Below, piece by piece: positions 1 through 10,666 of a stretch of 64,000 nt of DNA. Positions within the stretch are counted from its first letter, which is position 1. Each line of letters begins with the position of its first letter. The notes under the pieces were generated by a model, which was not told the DNA's origin, made no database searches, and saw only the letters and a program-made list of their open reading frames with translations. The DNA comes from Vibrio hepatarius (lineage in GTDB: Bacteria; Pseudomonadota; Gammaproteobacteria; Enterobacterales; Vibrionaceae): the NCBI RefSeq assembly GCF_018860525.1, contig NZ_JAHKPM010000032.1, forward strand, positions 62,001-126,000. The letters are read 5' to 3'. Both the position numbers and the translations under genes were made by a program.

Positions 1-133
1 ATTTAAGTGTAGATCTCGCTTTAACTATCTATTTAGAGATGATTTGCCAATCAAAGCAAATTTCTCTTTCATTTCCCTCATGATTTTTTTCTGCTACCTT
101 TTGTTACAGTAACTTAAACGGAAAACTCAACCC

Positions 134-619
134 ATGCGTGTTTCTACTTCGAGGCGTCGTCGCTGGAACAACATCATGATTCTAGGCATTATTGCCTTTA
201 TTATGATTCTTAATCTGCCAACCATTATTAAAACTTATTTAATTAATGATGACTCGACAGTTATTAGTGATGCTCATCCCTACCTACTAAATCCATCGGC
301 TGAGTTAAGGGCGCTGCATTTTTCTGATTGGTCGTTGGAATACCAAAATGGACAATGGAACCTAACTAAGCAAAGCTATGTGCCTGCGGCTGAATTAGCT
401 CAGCGCTGGATAAGCTTAATGGGCACCCAAGTCAGCGTGCAGACTTTTGATAGCCTTAAACCTCAGCTGAGTTCGCCGCGTACAATTGAAGTTTGGTATC
501 AAGATCAAGAAGAGCCCCAGAGGATCACCTTCTATAAAACTCCGAAATTTTGGCTCTTAAAAAACTGGCAAGATCAATGGGTAGCGATTTCAGTTAAGCC
601 TGATTATTTGTTACCTTAG
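134..619 (+). CDS. Small membrane-anchored protein of unknown function
   Basis: A 161-residue protein that I do not recognise as a named family. It has a short basic N-terminus (SRRRRWNN) and one hydrophobic stretch at about residues 13-32, followed by a polar region, which suggests an inner-membrane anchor with a periplasmic domain. No enzymatic motif is visible. It lies 30 bp upstream of mutM on the same strand and is probably co-transcribed with it. The first 133 bases of the window contain no gene that I can support. An 11-base palindrome (GTTACAGTAAC, 103-113) sits just before this gene, but its role is unknown. Confidence 0.6.
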   Translation: MRVSTSRRRRWNNIMILGIIAFIMILNLPTIIKTYLINDDSTVISDAHPYLLNPSAELRALHFSDWSLEYQNGQWNLTKQSYVPAAELAQRWISLMGTQVSVQTFDSLKPQLSSPRTIEVWYQDQEEPQRITFYKTPKFWLLKNWQDQWVAISVKPDYLLP

Positions 620-649
620 TCGACTCTATCCAATAAGCATAAGAGTCCT

Positions 650-1456
650 ATGCCTGAATTACCTGAAGTGGAAGTAAGTCGTCTGGGCATCACTCCACAC
701 CTAGCCGGACAAACAGTAGCAAAACTGACTTTTCGAACCCCTAAATTACGTTGGGATATCCCTCATGAATTAAAGAAAATGGAAGGCCAGGTAATACGCA
801 GTATTTCTCGTCGAGCCAAGTATTTAATCATTGAAACTAATGTTGGCAGTGCGATTGTACACTTAGGTATGTCAGGCTCGCTGCGAGTGCTCGATGCAGA
901 AATAGAGCCGAGCAAGCATGACCACGTAGATTTAAAGCTGACCAATGGAAAAGTGTTGCGCTATAACGATCCTAGACGTTTTGGTGCTTGGCTCTGGACT
1001 GAAAATGGTGAGCATCAAGCATTGGCTAAAATGGGGCCAGAGCCTTTAACAGAAGCATTTGATGCGCCATATATCATGGCTAAAGCAAACAAAAAGCGCG
1101 TTGCGGTGAAGCAGTTTATTATGGACAACAAGATTGTTGTTGGTGTCGGAAACATATACGCCAGTGAGTCTTTGTTTGGCGCTCGAATTCACCCTAGTCG
1201 TTCTGCTGGCTCACTTACTGATAACGAATGGGTAAGGCTAGTGAAGGAAATAAAGCAGGTTCTCGATACTGCAATTAAGCAAGGTGGAACCACGCTTAAG
1301 GATTTTGCTCAAGCAGATGGCAAGCCAGGTTACTTTGCACAAAAATTGCAAGTATATGGTAGGGCTAGTGAGCCTTGCCAGAACTGTAGTGGAACCATTC
1401 AAGAGCAGAAAATTGGTCAGCGTAATACGTTTTTCTGTGATAATTGCCAGCAATGA
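650..1456 (+). CDS. mutM: Formamidopyrimidine-DNA glycosylase
   Basis: Base-excision repair enzyme that removes 8-oxoguanine and formamidopyrimidines and then cleaves the abasic site. The N-terminus MPELPEVEV supplies the catalytic Pro2 and Glu3. Lys57 lies in SRRAKYL, the helix-two-turn-helix region carries GVGNIYASE, and the C-terminus holds a CxxC-x(n)-CxxC zinc finger (CQNC and CDNC). At 268 residues it is the normal length. It is convergent with coaD and separated from it by a hairpin terminator. The mutM/coaD pairing next to LPS core genes is the usual gammaproteobacterial arrangement. Confidence 0.97.
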   Translation: MPELPEVEVSRLGITPHLAGQTVAKLTFRTPKLRWDIPHELKKMEGQVIRSISRRAKYLIIETNVGSAIVHLGMSGSLRVLDAEIEPSKHDHVDLKLTNGKVLRYNDPRRFGAWLWTENGEHQALAKMGPEPLTEAFDAPYIMAKANKKRVAVKQFIMDNKIVVGVGNIYASESLFGARIHPSRSAGSLTDNEWVRLVKEIKQVLDTAIKQGGTTLKDFAQADGKPGYFAQKLQVYGRASEPCQNCSGTIQEQKIGQRNTFFCDNCQQ

Positions 1457-1457
1457 T

Positions 1458-1478
1458 ATCAGCGGCTTTGCCGCTGAT
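1458..1478 (+). terminator. Rho-independent terminator of mutM
   Basis: A perfect 9-bp stem (ATCAGCGGC, 1458-1466, and GCCGCTGAT, 1470-1478) with a TTT loop, followed by TTTTATAT. It begins right after the mutM stop and ends where the coaD stop begins, so it separates the two convergent genes. Confidence 0.8.
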
Positions 1479-1479
1479 T

Positions 1480-2025
<546 letters not shown>

Positions 2026-2084
2026 TCACGTTTACCCAACTTAGCCGTTATCATTGAGACAAAAGTTCGATCTCTTGAAATGTA

Positions 2085-3119
2085 ATGAAAAAAATACTGG
2101 TTGTCCGAAACGATAAAATTGGCGACTTTATGCTTGCTTGGCCAAGCTTTGCCATGCTTAAAGCCTCTTTACCTGATTGTAAGATCACTGCGTTGGTTCC
2201 TAGCTATACTGTAGCTCTTGCCAAGCTTTGTCCTTGGATAGATGAGGTGCTTGTTGATCCGACAAGTAAGGGTACTAAACAAGCCCAGTCATCTTTGGTA
2301 GAGATACTAAAGTCTGAGTGCTTTGATGCTTCGATTAATCTATTTTCGACAATTTACAACGCCAAATTAGTCTGGAAAGCAAACATTCCGTATCGTTTGG
2401 CACCAGCGACTAAGCTGGCGCAGATTTTATACAATAAGCGTATTAAGCAGAAGCGTTCACAATCGGCTAAGCCTGAATACGAATACAACCTCGACTTAAT
2501 AAGAGCTTTTTTAACTGATCTCGGCAAAGAGATAGTTGAGCCTAAAGCGCCTTATTTGTCTTTTTCATCCCAAGAAATTGACAACCAAAAGCAAAAGCTC
2601 GCGCAGCAATTTGATTTGAATAGAGAGAGACCTTGGCTGTTCGTCCATGTAGGTAGCGGAGGCTCTGCTAACAACCTTTCTTTATCACAGTATACCGAGC
2701 TGATTTGTGGGTTATCAGCAGAGTCAGAGGTCGTGCTAACCGCCGGCCCCGGAGAGGAACCAAAAGCAGCAGAATTACACAGTTTGTTAGAAGAAAAAGG
2801 CAGATATTCTGTGGTTTATGACAAGAACGAGGGCTTAATTGATTTTGCTCTTGCCATTGCTTGCGCCGATGTGTTTATTGCAGGTTCTACAGGACCGCTG
2901 CACATCGCTGCTGCTATCGACGTGCCAACTGTAGGGTTTTTCCCCAGTAAGCGCTCTGCAACACCGCTGCGTTGGAAGCCGATTAACTCCCAAGATAATC
3001 ACATTGCTTTCTGTCCACCACAAGCGGATGATAAAGCCAGCCAGGAAGATATGGCCAGAATTGATATCAGTTCCGTTGTTAAAGACTTACAGCCATGGGT
3101 AAACAGCAAGTTGGAATAA
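2085..3119 (+). CDS. GT9-family heptosyltransferase-like protein
   Basis: A 344-residue member of glycosyltransferase family 9, which in LPS biosynthesis adds L,D-heptose from ADP-heptose to the growing core at the cytoplasmic face of the inner membrane. The N-terminus ILVVRNDKIGDFMLAWP is the GT9 acceptor-side signature. The C-terminal half carries the donor-site pattern IAGSTGPLHIAAAIDVPTVG. It is divergent from coaD and convergent with the next gene. The sequence alone does not reveal which heptose position it builds. It is one of four GT9 genes in the window. Confidence 0.85.
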   Translation: MKKILVVRNDKIGDFMLAWPSFAMLKASLPDCKITALVPSYTVALAKLCPWIDEVLVDPTSKGTKQAQSSLVEILKSECFDASINLFSTIYNAKLVWKANIPYRLAPATKLAQILYNKRIKQKRSQSAKPEYEYNLDLIRAFLTDLGKEIVEPKAPYLSFSSQEIDNQKQKLAQQFDLNRERPWLFVHVGSGGSANNLSLSQYTELICGLSAESEVVLTAGPGEEPKAAELHSLLEEKGRYSVVYDKNEGLIDFALAIACADVFIAGSTGPLHIAAAIDVPTVGFFPSKRSATPLRWKPINSQDNHIAFCPPQADDKASQEDMARIDISSVVKDLQPWVNSKLE

Positions 3120-3122
3120 AGG

Positions 3123-3150
3123 GCCAAAGGCGCCAACTTTTGCCTTTGGC
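3123..3150. terminator. Hairpin between convergent core genes
   Basis: A perfect 9-bp stem (GCCAAAGGC at 3123-3131 and GCCTTTGGC at 3142-3150) with a 10-base loop. It lies between the ends of the converging genes at 3119 and 3169. Read on the minus strand it is followed by CCTTTATT. It probably acts as a bidirectional terminator, although the U-run is poor. Confidence 0.5.
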
Positions 3151-3168
3151 TTGCTAAGCAAGACCGAT

Positions 3169-3954
3169 TTAAAACGAGCTTGGCATCTTGTCTGTTTCGC
3201 TTCTAATCCAGAGATCGGCATATTTAACAAAGGTCGAATGCGCCGATAGTAAAGAAAGCAGCAGGCCTTGTTTACCGTCAAGGAATCCTGCCTTTAGAAC
3301 ATACATCTTCAAAAAGCAGCCAAGAGCATGCAATATGCCTTGTGAAATACTGCTCTGTTTGCCTTTTCTCTCTCTTTGCTCAGCCCACGCTTTGGCATAC
3401 CCTGCTGACTTAACCAAATAGTGGTTCATGTCGTTATAGGTAAAATGAATAAGGTCGCCTTTTAGTGTTTCCACTTTCATTGCTTTAGATACTTGGACTT
3501 TTTCATGCACCAGTGCGTCATTGTATTGTGTCAGTTTGGTTGGGTATAAGCGTAGAACCTTGTCTGGGTACCAGCCACAGTGGCGGATATAACGGCCAAA
3601 GACCCAACTTAGCCGCGCAGTCTGGTATATGGTATCTGGTTGGTTAGCACTCACTGCTGATATGATGCTGTTTTTAAGTTCAGGTGTGACGCGCTCATCG
3701 GCATCAAGCCAAAGAACATAATCAGACTCTACGTATGACTGTGCTAATTGACGCTGCGGCCCAAAACCAGGCCAACTGGTATTAACAAAAAATTTATCGG
3801 TGAAGCTACGGGCAATAGCTTCAGTATTGTCCGTGCTGCCAGAGTCTAACACTACAATTTCGTCCACCCAGCTATGTACGGTTTCAAGGCAGGCTTTTAA
3901 GTGCTGTGCTTCATTTTTTACGATCAAGGCGACCGCAATACTTGGTTTACTCAC
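3169..3954 (-). CDS. GT2 LPS-core glycosyltransferase (WaaE/KdtX-like)
   Basis: A 261-residue GT-A fold glycosyltransferase. The N-terminus reads [16 protein letters not shown], then [12 protein letters not shown], and the DxD metal motif is in [10 protein letters not shown]. This pattern and length match the WaaE/KdtX group, which adds a beta-glucose or similar residue to inner-core heptose. It lies 22 bp downstream of the GT9 gene that starts at 5047 and shares its strand, so the two probably form one transcript. The sugar donor is inferred from the family only. Confidence 0.8.
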   Translation of the reverse strand: MSKPSIAVALIVKNEAQHLKACLETVHSWVDEIVVLDSGSTDNTEAIARSFTDKFFVNTSWPGFGPQRQLAQSYVESDYVLWLDADERVTPELKNSIISAVSANQPDTIYQTARLSWVFGRYIRHCGWYPDKVLRLYPTKLTQYNDALVHEKVQVSKAMKVETLKGDLIHFTYNDMNHYLVKSAGYAKAWAEQRERKGKQSSISQGILHALGCFLKMYVLKAGFLDGKQGLLLSLLSAHSTFVKYADLWIRSETDKMPSSF

Positions 3955-3976
3955 ACGGATACCTCATAGATTAGAA

Positions 3977-5047
3977 TTACTTTTGCAGATTGGTAGTCAG
4001 ATCCAGTTCGCTAGTCATTTTATCAAACATAGCGATGACTTGCTGTGGTTGAATACGCTGCATAGCATTTTTGTCTTTAACGCGAGCTCGCCAGTTAAGT
4101 TCTTCAAAAGACTTTCCTGTCTCAGCCAAGACGGCTTCCTCATAAGCTGAAACTACATATTGGCGATATTGATAGGGGCCAGTTCGCTGTGGATTGTGAT
4201 GTGCATAGAGCCCAATTACTGGAGTATTCATAGCGTTGGCAATATGCGCTGGGCCAGTATCAGGTGCGATGACAAGATCGGCATTGTCGATGAGAGCGAG
4301 CATTTGTTTGAGCGAGCTTTTACCAACTTGATTATTGATGTCATATTTAGATTGGCTTTCTATCTCGGCGGCTAAATCCAGCTCTATTTGAGCAGGACTA
4401 CCAGCCAAGACAACTTGCCAGTCTTGCTGAGTGACGTGCTGGATCAAGGTTAAGTATCCTTGCAGAGTCCAATTTTTGTATGCTTTACTTGCAGCAGGAA
4501 CGAGGACAAGGCTTCTTTTCTCGGCATACAGTTGTTTTGTTGCCCAGAATTTGTCTTGATCTGAATAAGCTAGTGACCAAGTTGGTGTCATATCTGCAAC
4601 ACCTAACGTATGGCCAAATGCCAGCAAGCCATCGAGTACGTGCATCGAACTAGGAGAAGGGACTTTGACGTTAGTAAATAAAGTCTGAAAATCTTGGCTT
4701 CTAACTGCGTCAAAACCAAGTTTATACGTAGCTTTGATACCTAAGGTAGCAAGGCTAGCTCTAAAGGCGTATTGCATATGCAAAAGTGCATCAAATTTGC
4801 GTCCTTTCAGCGCTCGCCATAGCTTTTTATATCCTTGCCAGCCTTCTTTTTTATCAAAAACTATTATTTCTATACCTGATATTCCTTCCAGCAACTTTGC
4901 TTCAAGTTTACCAGTAACCCAGACAATCTTTGTTTGAGGCCACTGACGCTGAATCGCCTGCACTGCGGCAACGGCATTACACACATCGCCAATGGCGGAT
5001 AAACGCAGAATGCACAGAGAATCAGGCGGAGATGAAAAAAGGCTCAT
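3977..5047 (-). CDS. GT9-family heptosyltransferase (heptosyltransferase I-like)
   Basis: A 356-residue GT9 protein. The N-terminal motif is ILRLSAIGDVCNAVAAVQ, and the C-terminal donor site has VIAPDTGPAHIANAMNTPVIG. The RLSAIGD form is typical of WaaC-type heptosyltransferase I and related enzymes that attach heptose to Kdo. Its position next to the Kdo kinase gene fits an inner-core step. It is divergent from kdkA across 93 bp. WaaC function is plausible but not proven here. Confidence 0.78.
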   Translation of the reverse strand: MSLFSSPPDSLCILRLSAIGDVCNAVAAVQAIQRQWPQTKIVWVTGKLEAKLLEGISGIEIIVFDKKEGWQGYKKLWRALKGRKFDALLHMQYAFRASLATLGIKATYKLGFDAVRSQDFQTLFTNVKVPSPSSMHVLDGLLAFGHTLGVADMTPTWSLAYSDQDKFWATKQLYAEKRSLVLVPAASKAYKNWTLQGYLTLIQHVTQQDWQVVLAGSPAQIELDLAAEIESQSKYDINNQVGKSSLKQMLALIDNADLVIAPDTGPAHIANAMNTPVIGLYAHHNPQRTGPYQYRQYVVSAYEEAVLAETGKSFEELNWRARVKDKNAMQRIQPQQVIAMFDKMTSELDLTTNLQK

Positions 5048-5140
5048 AGATATTTCTTGTCACTAGCGGTGTTGAAGATTATGCAGAGCCATTCAATAAA
5101 TGTAAAATACCAGTCAGCATTTATTCAGAGAAAACCAAGC
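5048..5140. promoter_or_regulatory. Divergent promoter region (GT9 gene / kdkA)
   Basis: The 93 bp between two divergent core genes must hold promoters for both directions. I see no strong consensus -35/-10 pair and no recognisable operator, so this is a positional inference only. Confidence 0.35.
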
Positions 5141-5836
5141 ATGAAAATGTTGCATTTTGATAACCAAACAATTTGGTACGATGAAACTTTGCTTAAAGAT
5201 GACCCAATGCAGGTTTTCTCTCCTGAATTTTGGCAGCAGCAAGGTAAAGTAATTGGCAATGCTCAGGGGCGAGGCACCACCTGGTTTGTCCAAACGCAAA
5301 CTATACAAGCAGCTTTGAGGCATTATCGCCGTGGTGGTTTGTTTGGTAAATTGATTGCCGATAGCTACTTATTTTTAGGTTGGGGAAAAACCCGTAGTTT
5401 TAAGGAGTTTGATCTGCTTAAGACCCTAATAAAAGCCGGTGTTAATGTTCCCAAACCTATTGCTGCAAGAGCGGTTCGTAGCGGGTTGATATACAAAGCT
5501 GATCTTCTGAGTGAAAAAATACCGAATGCTCAAGATTTGTTTTCTATCTTGATTAAAGAGCCACTTCCAGCAGAATTGTATCAAAAAATTGGCCAGGAAA
5601 TTGGTAAAATGCATAATGCTCAGGTCAACCATACTGATCTCAATATTCACAATATCCTGATAGATGACAGTGGAAAAGTGTGGATAATCGACTTTGATAA
5701 GTGCCTTTACCAGCCCGGCGATGCTTGGAAACAGGGTAATCTCGATAGACTTAAGCGATCGTTTGAAAAGGAATTAGCGCAAAAAACGATTCATTGGTGT
5801 AAAGCTGAGTGGCCTACAATTACATCTCAATTGTAA
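5141..5836 (+). CDS. kdkA: 3-deoxy-D-manno-octulosonic acid (Kdo) kinase
   Basis: Phosphorylates Kdo in lipid A-Kdo, the modification used by Haemophilus and Vibrio instead of a second Kdo. The protein has the eukaryotic-like/RIO kinase pattern: RGTTWFVQT, then a catalytic loop HTDLNIHNILID (HxDxxxxN) and the metal-binding DFDK in VWIIDFDKC. An upstream TTG would extend it by 28 residues. The ATG at 5141 (MKMLHF, preceded by AGAG) matches the usual start and gives 231 residues. Its occurrence with one waaA gene points to a mono-Kdo-phosphate core. Confidence 0.9.
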   Translation: MKMLHFDNQTIWYDETLLKDDPMQVFSPEFWQQQGKVIGNAQGRGTTWFVQTQTIQAALRHYRRGGLFGKLIADSYLFLGWGKTRSFKEFDLLKTLIKAGVNVPKPIAARAVRSGLIYKADLLSEKIPNAQDLFSILIKEPLPAELYQKIGQEIGKMHNAQVNHTDLNIHNILIDDSGKVWIIDFDKCLYQPGDAWKQGNLDRLKRSFEKELAQKTIHWCKAEWPTITSQL

Positions 5837-5914
5837 GTTTTATTCTCATCTCGCACAGAGGTCCTTCAAAGATTATAATGTGGTATTAATTTAGAAAGTG
5901 TAGTTTTAAATCCG

Positions 5915-6880
5915 ATGCAATATGACGTAACACTTGCTCCGTCTGGGATTCACTTTAGCAGTGAAGATAATTTACTCGATGATGCCTTAGCGCAAAATCT
6001 GATGTTAGAGCACAGCTGCAAAAACGGCGATTGTGGAGTCTGTGAGGCCAAAGTATTATCAGGACAGATCTTAAACCAAGATGGTTGCGTTGTGACTACC
6101 GGTACAGTGCTGACCTGTCAATCTAAACCTCTGTCTGATGTGACTATAGAAGCAGAGTTTTTTTCAGAGTTGGCTAAAATTAAGCAGCAAACCCTGCCGT
6201 GTAAAGTCGCGAGTATCACCTACCCAACGAGAGATATTGCCGTTCTTAAGTTGCGTTTCCCCCCAACAGCCAAATTTGAGTTTGTAGCGGGTCAGTATTT
6301 GAACTTAATGTTTAAAGGCATTAAGCGCAGCTACTCAATTGCTAACGCAATGCACGTTAGTAAAGAAGTAGAGTTGCATATTCGTAATGTGCCCAAAGGC
6401 AAAATGTCCGAACATATATTTTCAAGTATCCAAGAGAATCAACTGATGAGAATTGAAGGACCTAAAGGAACTTTCTTTACCCGCCCTTCAAGTAGAAAGC
6501 TGATATTTCTTGCCACAGGCACAGGGATTGCGCCAGTAAAAGCCATGGTTGAAAGCCTTGTTGAAGAGGGTGATAGAAGACAAGTAAGGATATATTGGGG
6601 CATGAGAACACCAGGTGAACTTTATTGTAAAGATTTGGAAAAAATCATTCAGCCATTGGGCAATATATTATTTATTCCTGTCTTATCTCAGTCACCCGAG
6701 TGGGTGGGGCGTAAAGGTTATGTACAAAATGCGGTGATTGAAGATATACCAGACTTAGATAATTATGATGTTTACGCGTGTGGTTCTGTAGCAATGATTG
6801 ACTCTGCGCGGGAATTGTTTTTTCGACATAACTTAACTAAGCAGCATTTTCATTCAGATGCATTTACTCCCGCAAAATAA
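5915..6880 (+). CDS. ddhD: CDP-6-deoxy-delta-3,4-glucoseen reductase (E3)
   Basis: Passes electrons from NAD(P)H through FAD and a [2Fe-2S] centre to DdhC, completing C-3 deoxygenation of CDP-4-keto-6-deoxyglucose. An N-terminal plant-ferredoxin-type cluster (CKNGDCGVC plus a later Cys in TCQSKP) precedes an FAD domain (RSYSIANAM) and an NAD domain (GTGIAPVKAM; ACGSVAMID). The length of 321 residues is typical. It is the first gene of the 3,6-dideoxyhexose module. A possible -10 box TATAAT lies at 5874-5879, but I see no convincing -35 box. The Shine-Dalgarno sequence is weak. Confidence 0.9.
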   Translation: MQYDVTLAPSGIHFSSEDNLLDDALAQNLMLEHSCKNGDCGVCEAKVLSGQILNQDGCVVTTGTVLTCQSKPLSDVTIEAEFFSELAKIKQQTLPCKVASITYPTRDIAVLKLRFPPTAKFEFVAGQYLNLMFKGIKRSYSIANAMHVSKEVELHIRNVPKGKMSEHIFSSIQENQLMRIEGPKGTFFTRPSSRKLIFLATGTGIAPVKAMVESLVEEGDRRQVRIYWGMRTPGELYCKDLEKIIQPLGNILFIPVLSQSPEWVGRKGYVQNAVIEDIPDLDNYDVYACGSVAMIDSARELFFRHNLTKQHFHSDAFTPAK

Positions 6881-6899
6881 TATAAGTTGGAGCAATTAA

Positions 6900-7673
6900 A
6901 TGAAAGCGATAATACTGGCAGGTGGTTTAGGCACTCGCTTAAGTGAAGAGACGTCTCTCAAGCCCAAACCTATGGTTGAAATTGGTGGTAAACCAATACT
7001 TTGGCATATTATGAAGCAATATTCCGCGCATGGTATTAATGACTTTATCATATGCTGTGGTTACAAAGGCTATGTAATAAAAGAGTATTTTGCTAATTAC
7101 TTTTTACATATGTCAGATGTCACCTTTGATATGAAAAATAATGAAATGAAGGTGCACCGCAAGCGTGCTGAACCATGGACTGTTACCTTGGTAGACACTG
7201 GTGATAACTCAATGACCGGTGGCCGTTTGGGGCGTGTTTCTGATTATTTAAAAGATGAAGAGGCATTTTGCTTTACCTATGGGGATGGTGTTGGTGATAT
7301 TGATATTACTAAAACTATTGAGTTCCATAAATCGCATGGTAAAAAAGCGACATTGACGGCAACTTATCCTCCTGGGCGCTTTGGTGCCCTAGATATGCAG
7401 TCAGGTCAGGTTATGAGTTTCAAGGAAAAACCCAAAGGAGACGGAGCCATGATTAATGGTGGATTTTTCGTACTGTCGCCACAGGTTCTTGACTACATAA
7501 ATGGTGATGATTGCGTTTGGGAGCAATATCCTCTAAATCAGTTAGCACTGGATGGAGAGTTGATGGCATATGAGCATCATGGCTTTTGGCAACCTATGGA
7601 TACGCTGCGTGATAAGGTTTATCTTGATAAGTTATGGCATTCTGGTGAAGCACCTTGGAAAGTTTGGGAGTAA
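6900..7673 (+). CDS. ddhA: Glucose-1-phosphate cytidylyltransferase
   Basis: Makes CDP-glucose from CTP and glucose-1-phosphate, the first committed step towards CDP-3,6-dideoxyhexoses. The nucleotidyltransferase start [20 protein letters not shown] is followed by the metal/substrate motif TYGDGVGDI. At 257 residues it matches RfbF/DdhA. A GGAG ribosome-binding site lies just upstream. It is separated by 19 bp from ddhD and by 3 bp from ddhB, so it is clearly in one operon. Confidence 0.96.
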   Translation: MKAIILAGGLGTRLSEETSLKPKPMVEIGGKPILWHIMKQYSAHGINDFIICCGYKGYVIKEYFANYFLHMSDVTFDMKNNEMKVHRKRAEPWTVTLVDTGDNSMTGGRLGRVSDYLKDEEAFCFTYGDGVGDIDITKTIEFHKSHGKKATLTATYPPGRFGALDMQSGQVMSFKEKPKGDGAMINGGFFVLSPQVLDYINGDDCVWEQYPLNQLALDGELMAYEHHGFWQPMDTLRDKVYLDKLWHSGEAPWKVWE

Positions 7674-7676
7674 CTA

Positions 7677-8759
7677 ATGAACCCTAAGTTTTGGTCAGGA
7701 AAGCGCGTGTTTCTTACTGGGCATACTGGTTTTAAAGGAAGTTGGTTATCCTTATGGCTCCAAGAAATGGGAGCTATAGTTAAGGGTTATTCACTTTCTG
7801 TACCTACTACCCCAAGCTTGTTTGAAGAAGCCAAGGTTGGTCAAGGAATGATGTCAGAAGAAGGGGATATTCGAGATTTCGCCTGTCTTCGCCAATCAAT
7901 TCATGACTTTCAACCAGAAATTGTCTTTCATATGGCTGCACAACCATTGGTGCGGTTGTCGTATGATGAACCAATAGACACTTATTCAACAAATGTAATG
8001 GGTACTGTCTATCTGCTTGAAGCGATTAAGCAAGTCGGTGGGGTTAAGGCCATTGTGAATGTAACATCTGACAAGTGTTATGAAAATAGAGAATGGGTCT
8101 GGGGCTATCGAGAAAATGACCCTATGGGAGGATATGACCCGTACAGTAATAGTAAAGGTTGTGCTGAGCTGGTGGCTTCATCCTATCGCCAATCTTTCTT
8201 TAATGCAGATAAATACCAAGACCATGGCTGTGCTTTAGCCTCTGTTCGAGCGGGTAATGTTATTGGAGGAGGAGACTGGGCAGCAGATAGGCTTATTCCC
8301 GATTTACTAAAAGCATTTGGTGAAGTGAATGGTGTCGAAATCCGAAACCCCCATGCCACTCGTCCTTGGCAACACGTGTTAGAACCACTTTCAGGCTATC
8401 TATTGATTGCAGAAAAGTTATACCTTGATGGCCCGGATTTTGCCGAAGGGTGGAATTTTGGACCGAAAGATGAAGATGCATGGCCAGTTGAAAAAATAGT
8501 TAGCCAAGTCGCGCGATTATGGGGCAATGGGGCTCGATGGTCGTTGTGTAAAGACATTCATCCTCATGAAGCGCACTACCTCAAGTTGGATTGCTCAAAG
8601 GCGAAGATGCGTTTAAGTTGGACGCCCATTTGGAATTTAGAAACGACCTTAACTAAGATCGTTAACTGGCATAAAGCTTGGCTTAATGATGAAGATGTTA
8701 GGTCACATACAATAGATGAAATAAATCAATACATGGCCTCTAGGTTGGGTAATAAGTAA
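7677..8759 (+). CDS. ddhB: CDP-glucose 4,6-dehydratase
   Basis: An NAD-dependent SDR enzyme converting CDP-glucose to CDP-4-keto-6-deoxyglucose. It shows the Rossmann motif [15 protein letters not shown], the dehydratase active-site region [13 protein letters not shown], and the catalytic tyrosine-lysine pair in [12 protein letters not shown]. The 360-residue length is typical of RfbG/DdhB. The stop overlaps the ddhC start by one base, indicating translational coupling. Confidence 0.96.
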   Translation: MNPKFWSGKRVFLTGHTGFKGSWLSLWLQEMGAIVKGYSLSVPTTPSLFEEAKVGQGMMSEEGDIRDFACLRQSIHDFQPEIVFHMAAQPLVRLSYDEPIDTYSTNVMGTVYLLEAIKQVGGVKAIVNVTSDKCYENREWVWGYRENDPMGGYDPYSNSKGCAELVASSYRQSFFNADKYQDHGCALASVRAGNVIGGGDWAADRLIPDLLKAFGEVNGVEIRNPHATRPWQHVLEPLSGYLLIAEKLYLDGPDFAEGWNFGPKDEDAWPVEKIVSQVARLWGNGARWSLCKDIHPHEAHYLKLDCSKAKMRLSWTPIWNLETTLTKIVNWHKAWLNDEDVRSHTIDEINQYMASRLGNK

Positions 8760-10072
8760 TGTCGAAAGAGCAAATAAGAGCTAAGATTGCTGAGCTTGTT
8801 GAGCAATATGCTGAACTAGAGTATGCACCAAAAAACTTTGTCGGCGGAGAGAGCGTTGTACCTCCTTCGGGTAAAGTACTTGGCGCAAAAGAACTACAGT
8901 TTATGGTGGAAGCGTCTTTAGACGGTTGGTTGACGACTGGTCGATTTAACGATGCTTTTGAAAAGCGTTTAGCTGAGTATTTAGGCGTTCCTTATGTTTT
9001 GACAACAACATCAGGATCTTCTGCTAATCTTCTTGCGCTCACCGCGCTTACGTCTCCTAAACTTGGAGAGCGTCAATTAAAACCAGGTGATGAAGTTATT
9101 ACTGTTGCTGCTGGTTTTCCAACTACTGTCAACCCAACGATTCAAAATGGATTAATTCCCGTATTTGTTGATGTTGATATTCCAACGTACCAAATTAAGC
9201 CTGAAATGATAGAGGCAGCTGTTTCTGACAAGACTAAAGCTATCATGGTTGCTCACACACTCGGAAATACCTTTGATCTCAAAGAAGCGCGACGTGTTGC
9301 TGATAAATATAATCTATGGCTGATTGAAGATTGTTGTGATGCACTAGGGTCAACTTATGATGGCAAAATGGTCGGAAGCATCGGCGATATCGCGACAGTA
9401 AGTTTTTATCCTGCCCATCATATAACTATGGGAGAAGGTGGAGCTGTATTTACTAAACACAGTGAGCTGCGCAAGCTAGTTGAGTCATTTCGTGACTGGG
9501 GCCGTGATTGCTATTGTCCACCAGGTTGCGACAATACCTGTGGTAAACGCTTTGATCAGAAGTTGGGTTCATTACCAGAAGGCTATGATCACAAATACAC
9601 GTATTCCCATTTAGGCTATAACCTAAAGATTACCGATATGCAGGCAGCGTGTGGTCTTGCGCAAATGGATAGAGTTGAAGAGCTAGTTCAAAAACGCAAA
9701 GATAACTATTCCTATCTGCTAGAGGGTTTGGCTTCATGCGAGGAATTCATCATCTTGCCAGAGGCCACGCCAAACAGTGACCCTTCATGGTTTGGCTTCC
9801 CAATTACTTTACGGGAAGAGGCAGGTATTGAGCGTGTTGGCCTTCTCAAATTCATGGACCAATACCGTATTGGCACACGCCTTCTCTTTGCTGGTAATTT
9901 GACTCGGCAGCCGTATTTTGAGGGTGTTAACTATAGAGTCGTTGGCGATCTCACGAATACCGACCTCATTATGAACAATACATTCTGGATTGGTGTTTAC
10001 CCTGGACTAGGTCAAGAGCATTTAGATTTCATTATTGAAAAGTTTGAAGAGTTCTTTGGTGTTAGTTTCTAA
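8759..10072 (+). CDS. ddhC: CDP-4-keto-6-deoxyglucose 3-dehydrase (E1)
   Basis: A PMP- and [2Fe-2S]-dependent enzyme that, with DdhD, removes the C-3 hydroxyl. It belongs to the sugar aminotransferase fold, but the usual PLP lysine is replaced by histidine: the active-site segment reads [14 protein letters not shown]. This is the diagnostic feature of RfbH/DdhC. Four cysteines at about bases 9511-9545 (CYC, GC, TC) fit the iron-sulphur ligands. At 437 residues it is full length, and all visible catalytic features are intact. Confidence 0.96.
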   Translation: MSKEQIRAKIAELVEQYAELEYAPKNFVGGESVVPPSGKVLGAKELQFMVEASLDGWLTTGRFNDAFEKRLAEYLGVPYVLTTTSGSSANLLALTALTSPKLGERQLKPGDEVITVAAGFPTTVNPTIQNGLIPVFVDVDIPTYQIKPEMIEAAVSDKTKAIMVAHTLGNTFDLKEARRVADKYNLWLIEDCCDALGSTYDGKMVGSIGDIATVSFYPAHHITMGEGGAVFTKHSELRKLVESFRDWGRDCYCPPGCDNTCGKRFDQKLGSLPEGYDHKYTYSHLGYNLKITDMQAACGLAQMDRVEELVQKRKDNYSYLLEGLASCEEFIILPEATPNSDPSWFGFPITLREEAGIERVGLLKFMDQYRIGTRLLFAGNLTRQPYFEGVNYRVVGDLTNTDLIMNNTFWIGVYPGLGQEHLDFIIEKFEEFFGVSF

Positions 10073-10093
10073 ATAAACCTAACGAGTATTGGA

Positions 10094-10117
10094 AAGCCAA
10101 TGAGAAATCATTGGCTT
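10094..10117 (+). terminator. Hairpin within the dideoxyhexose module
   Basis: A perfect 10-bp stem (AAGCCAATGA / TCATTGGCTT) closed by a GAAA tetraloop, followed by CTTTAA. It lies between ddhC and the epimerase-like gene. It may be a terminator or a partial attenuator that lowers expression of the downstream genes. The U-run is short, so read-through is likely. Confidence 0.6.
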
Positions 10118-10126
10118 CTTTAACAT

Positions 10127-10666
10127 ATGAATATATCTGAATTAGACATTGCTGGTTGTTATTTGATTGATTTACCCAAGTTTGAAGATCATAGGGGTGA
10201 GTTTATTAAAACATATCACCCAAACCACTTCGAAGGTACGCCACTATCCGATTTTGACCTTCAAGAAGAGTTTTATTCTGTTTCTAATAAAAATGTACTT
10301 AGAGGGCTTCACTTCCAAGAACCACCAGCGGCACATAACAAGCTAGTGACATGTGTAGAAGGCGAGGTGATGGATTTTTTTGTTGATATTAGGAGCTCAT
10401 CACCAACTTATGGCAGGTTGACAAAGGTGCAGCTTAATTCGAATCAGCCCCAGTTACTTTATTTGCCAAAAGGAATTGCTCACGGTTTTTTAACTTGTTC
10501 ACAGCGAGCCACTCTACTTTATAAAACGGATCATGTTTACGAACCGGAGCTAGATAAGGGTATACACTGGTCAAGTGTGGGGTTGGATATTGACTCTAGC
10601 GAATTAGTGATTTCTGAACGTGATCAGGCATTTCCGTTATTAAGCGATTATAAGAGTCCATTCTAG
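10127..10666 (+). CDS. RmlC-like sugar 5-epimerase (AscE-like)
   Basis: A 179-residue cupin of the dTDP-4-dehydrorhamnose 3,5-epimerase family. The catalytic His62 lies in LRGLHFQ, Asp87 in FVDIR and Tyr138 in HVYEPELDKGIHW. The WNDP end motif of true RmlC is replaced by HWSSV. No dTDP-rhamnose genes are present, and it directly follows ddhDABC. I therefore infer that it acts at C-5 of the CDP-3,6-dideoxy-4-keto sugar, as AscE does in ascarylose synthesis. The ribosome-binding site is weak, and a hairpin lies just upstream. Confidence 0.75.
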   Translation: MNISELDIAGCYLIDLPKFEDHRGEFIKTYHPNHFEGTPLSDFDLQEEFYSVSNKNVLRGLHFQEPPAAHNKLVTCVEGEVMDFFVDIRSSSPTYGRLTKVQLNSNQPQLLYLPKGIAHGFLTCSQRATLLYKTDHVYEPELDKGIHWSSVGLDIDSSELVISERDQAFPLLSDYKSPF

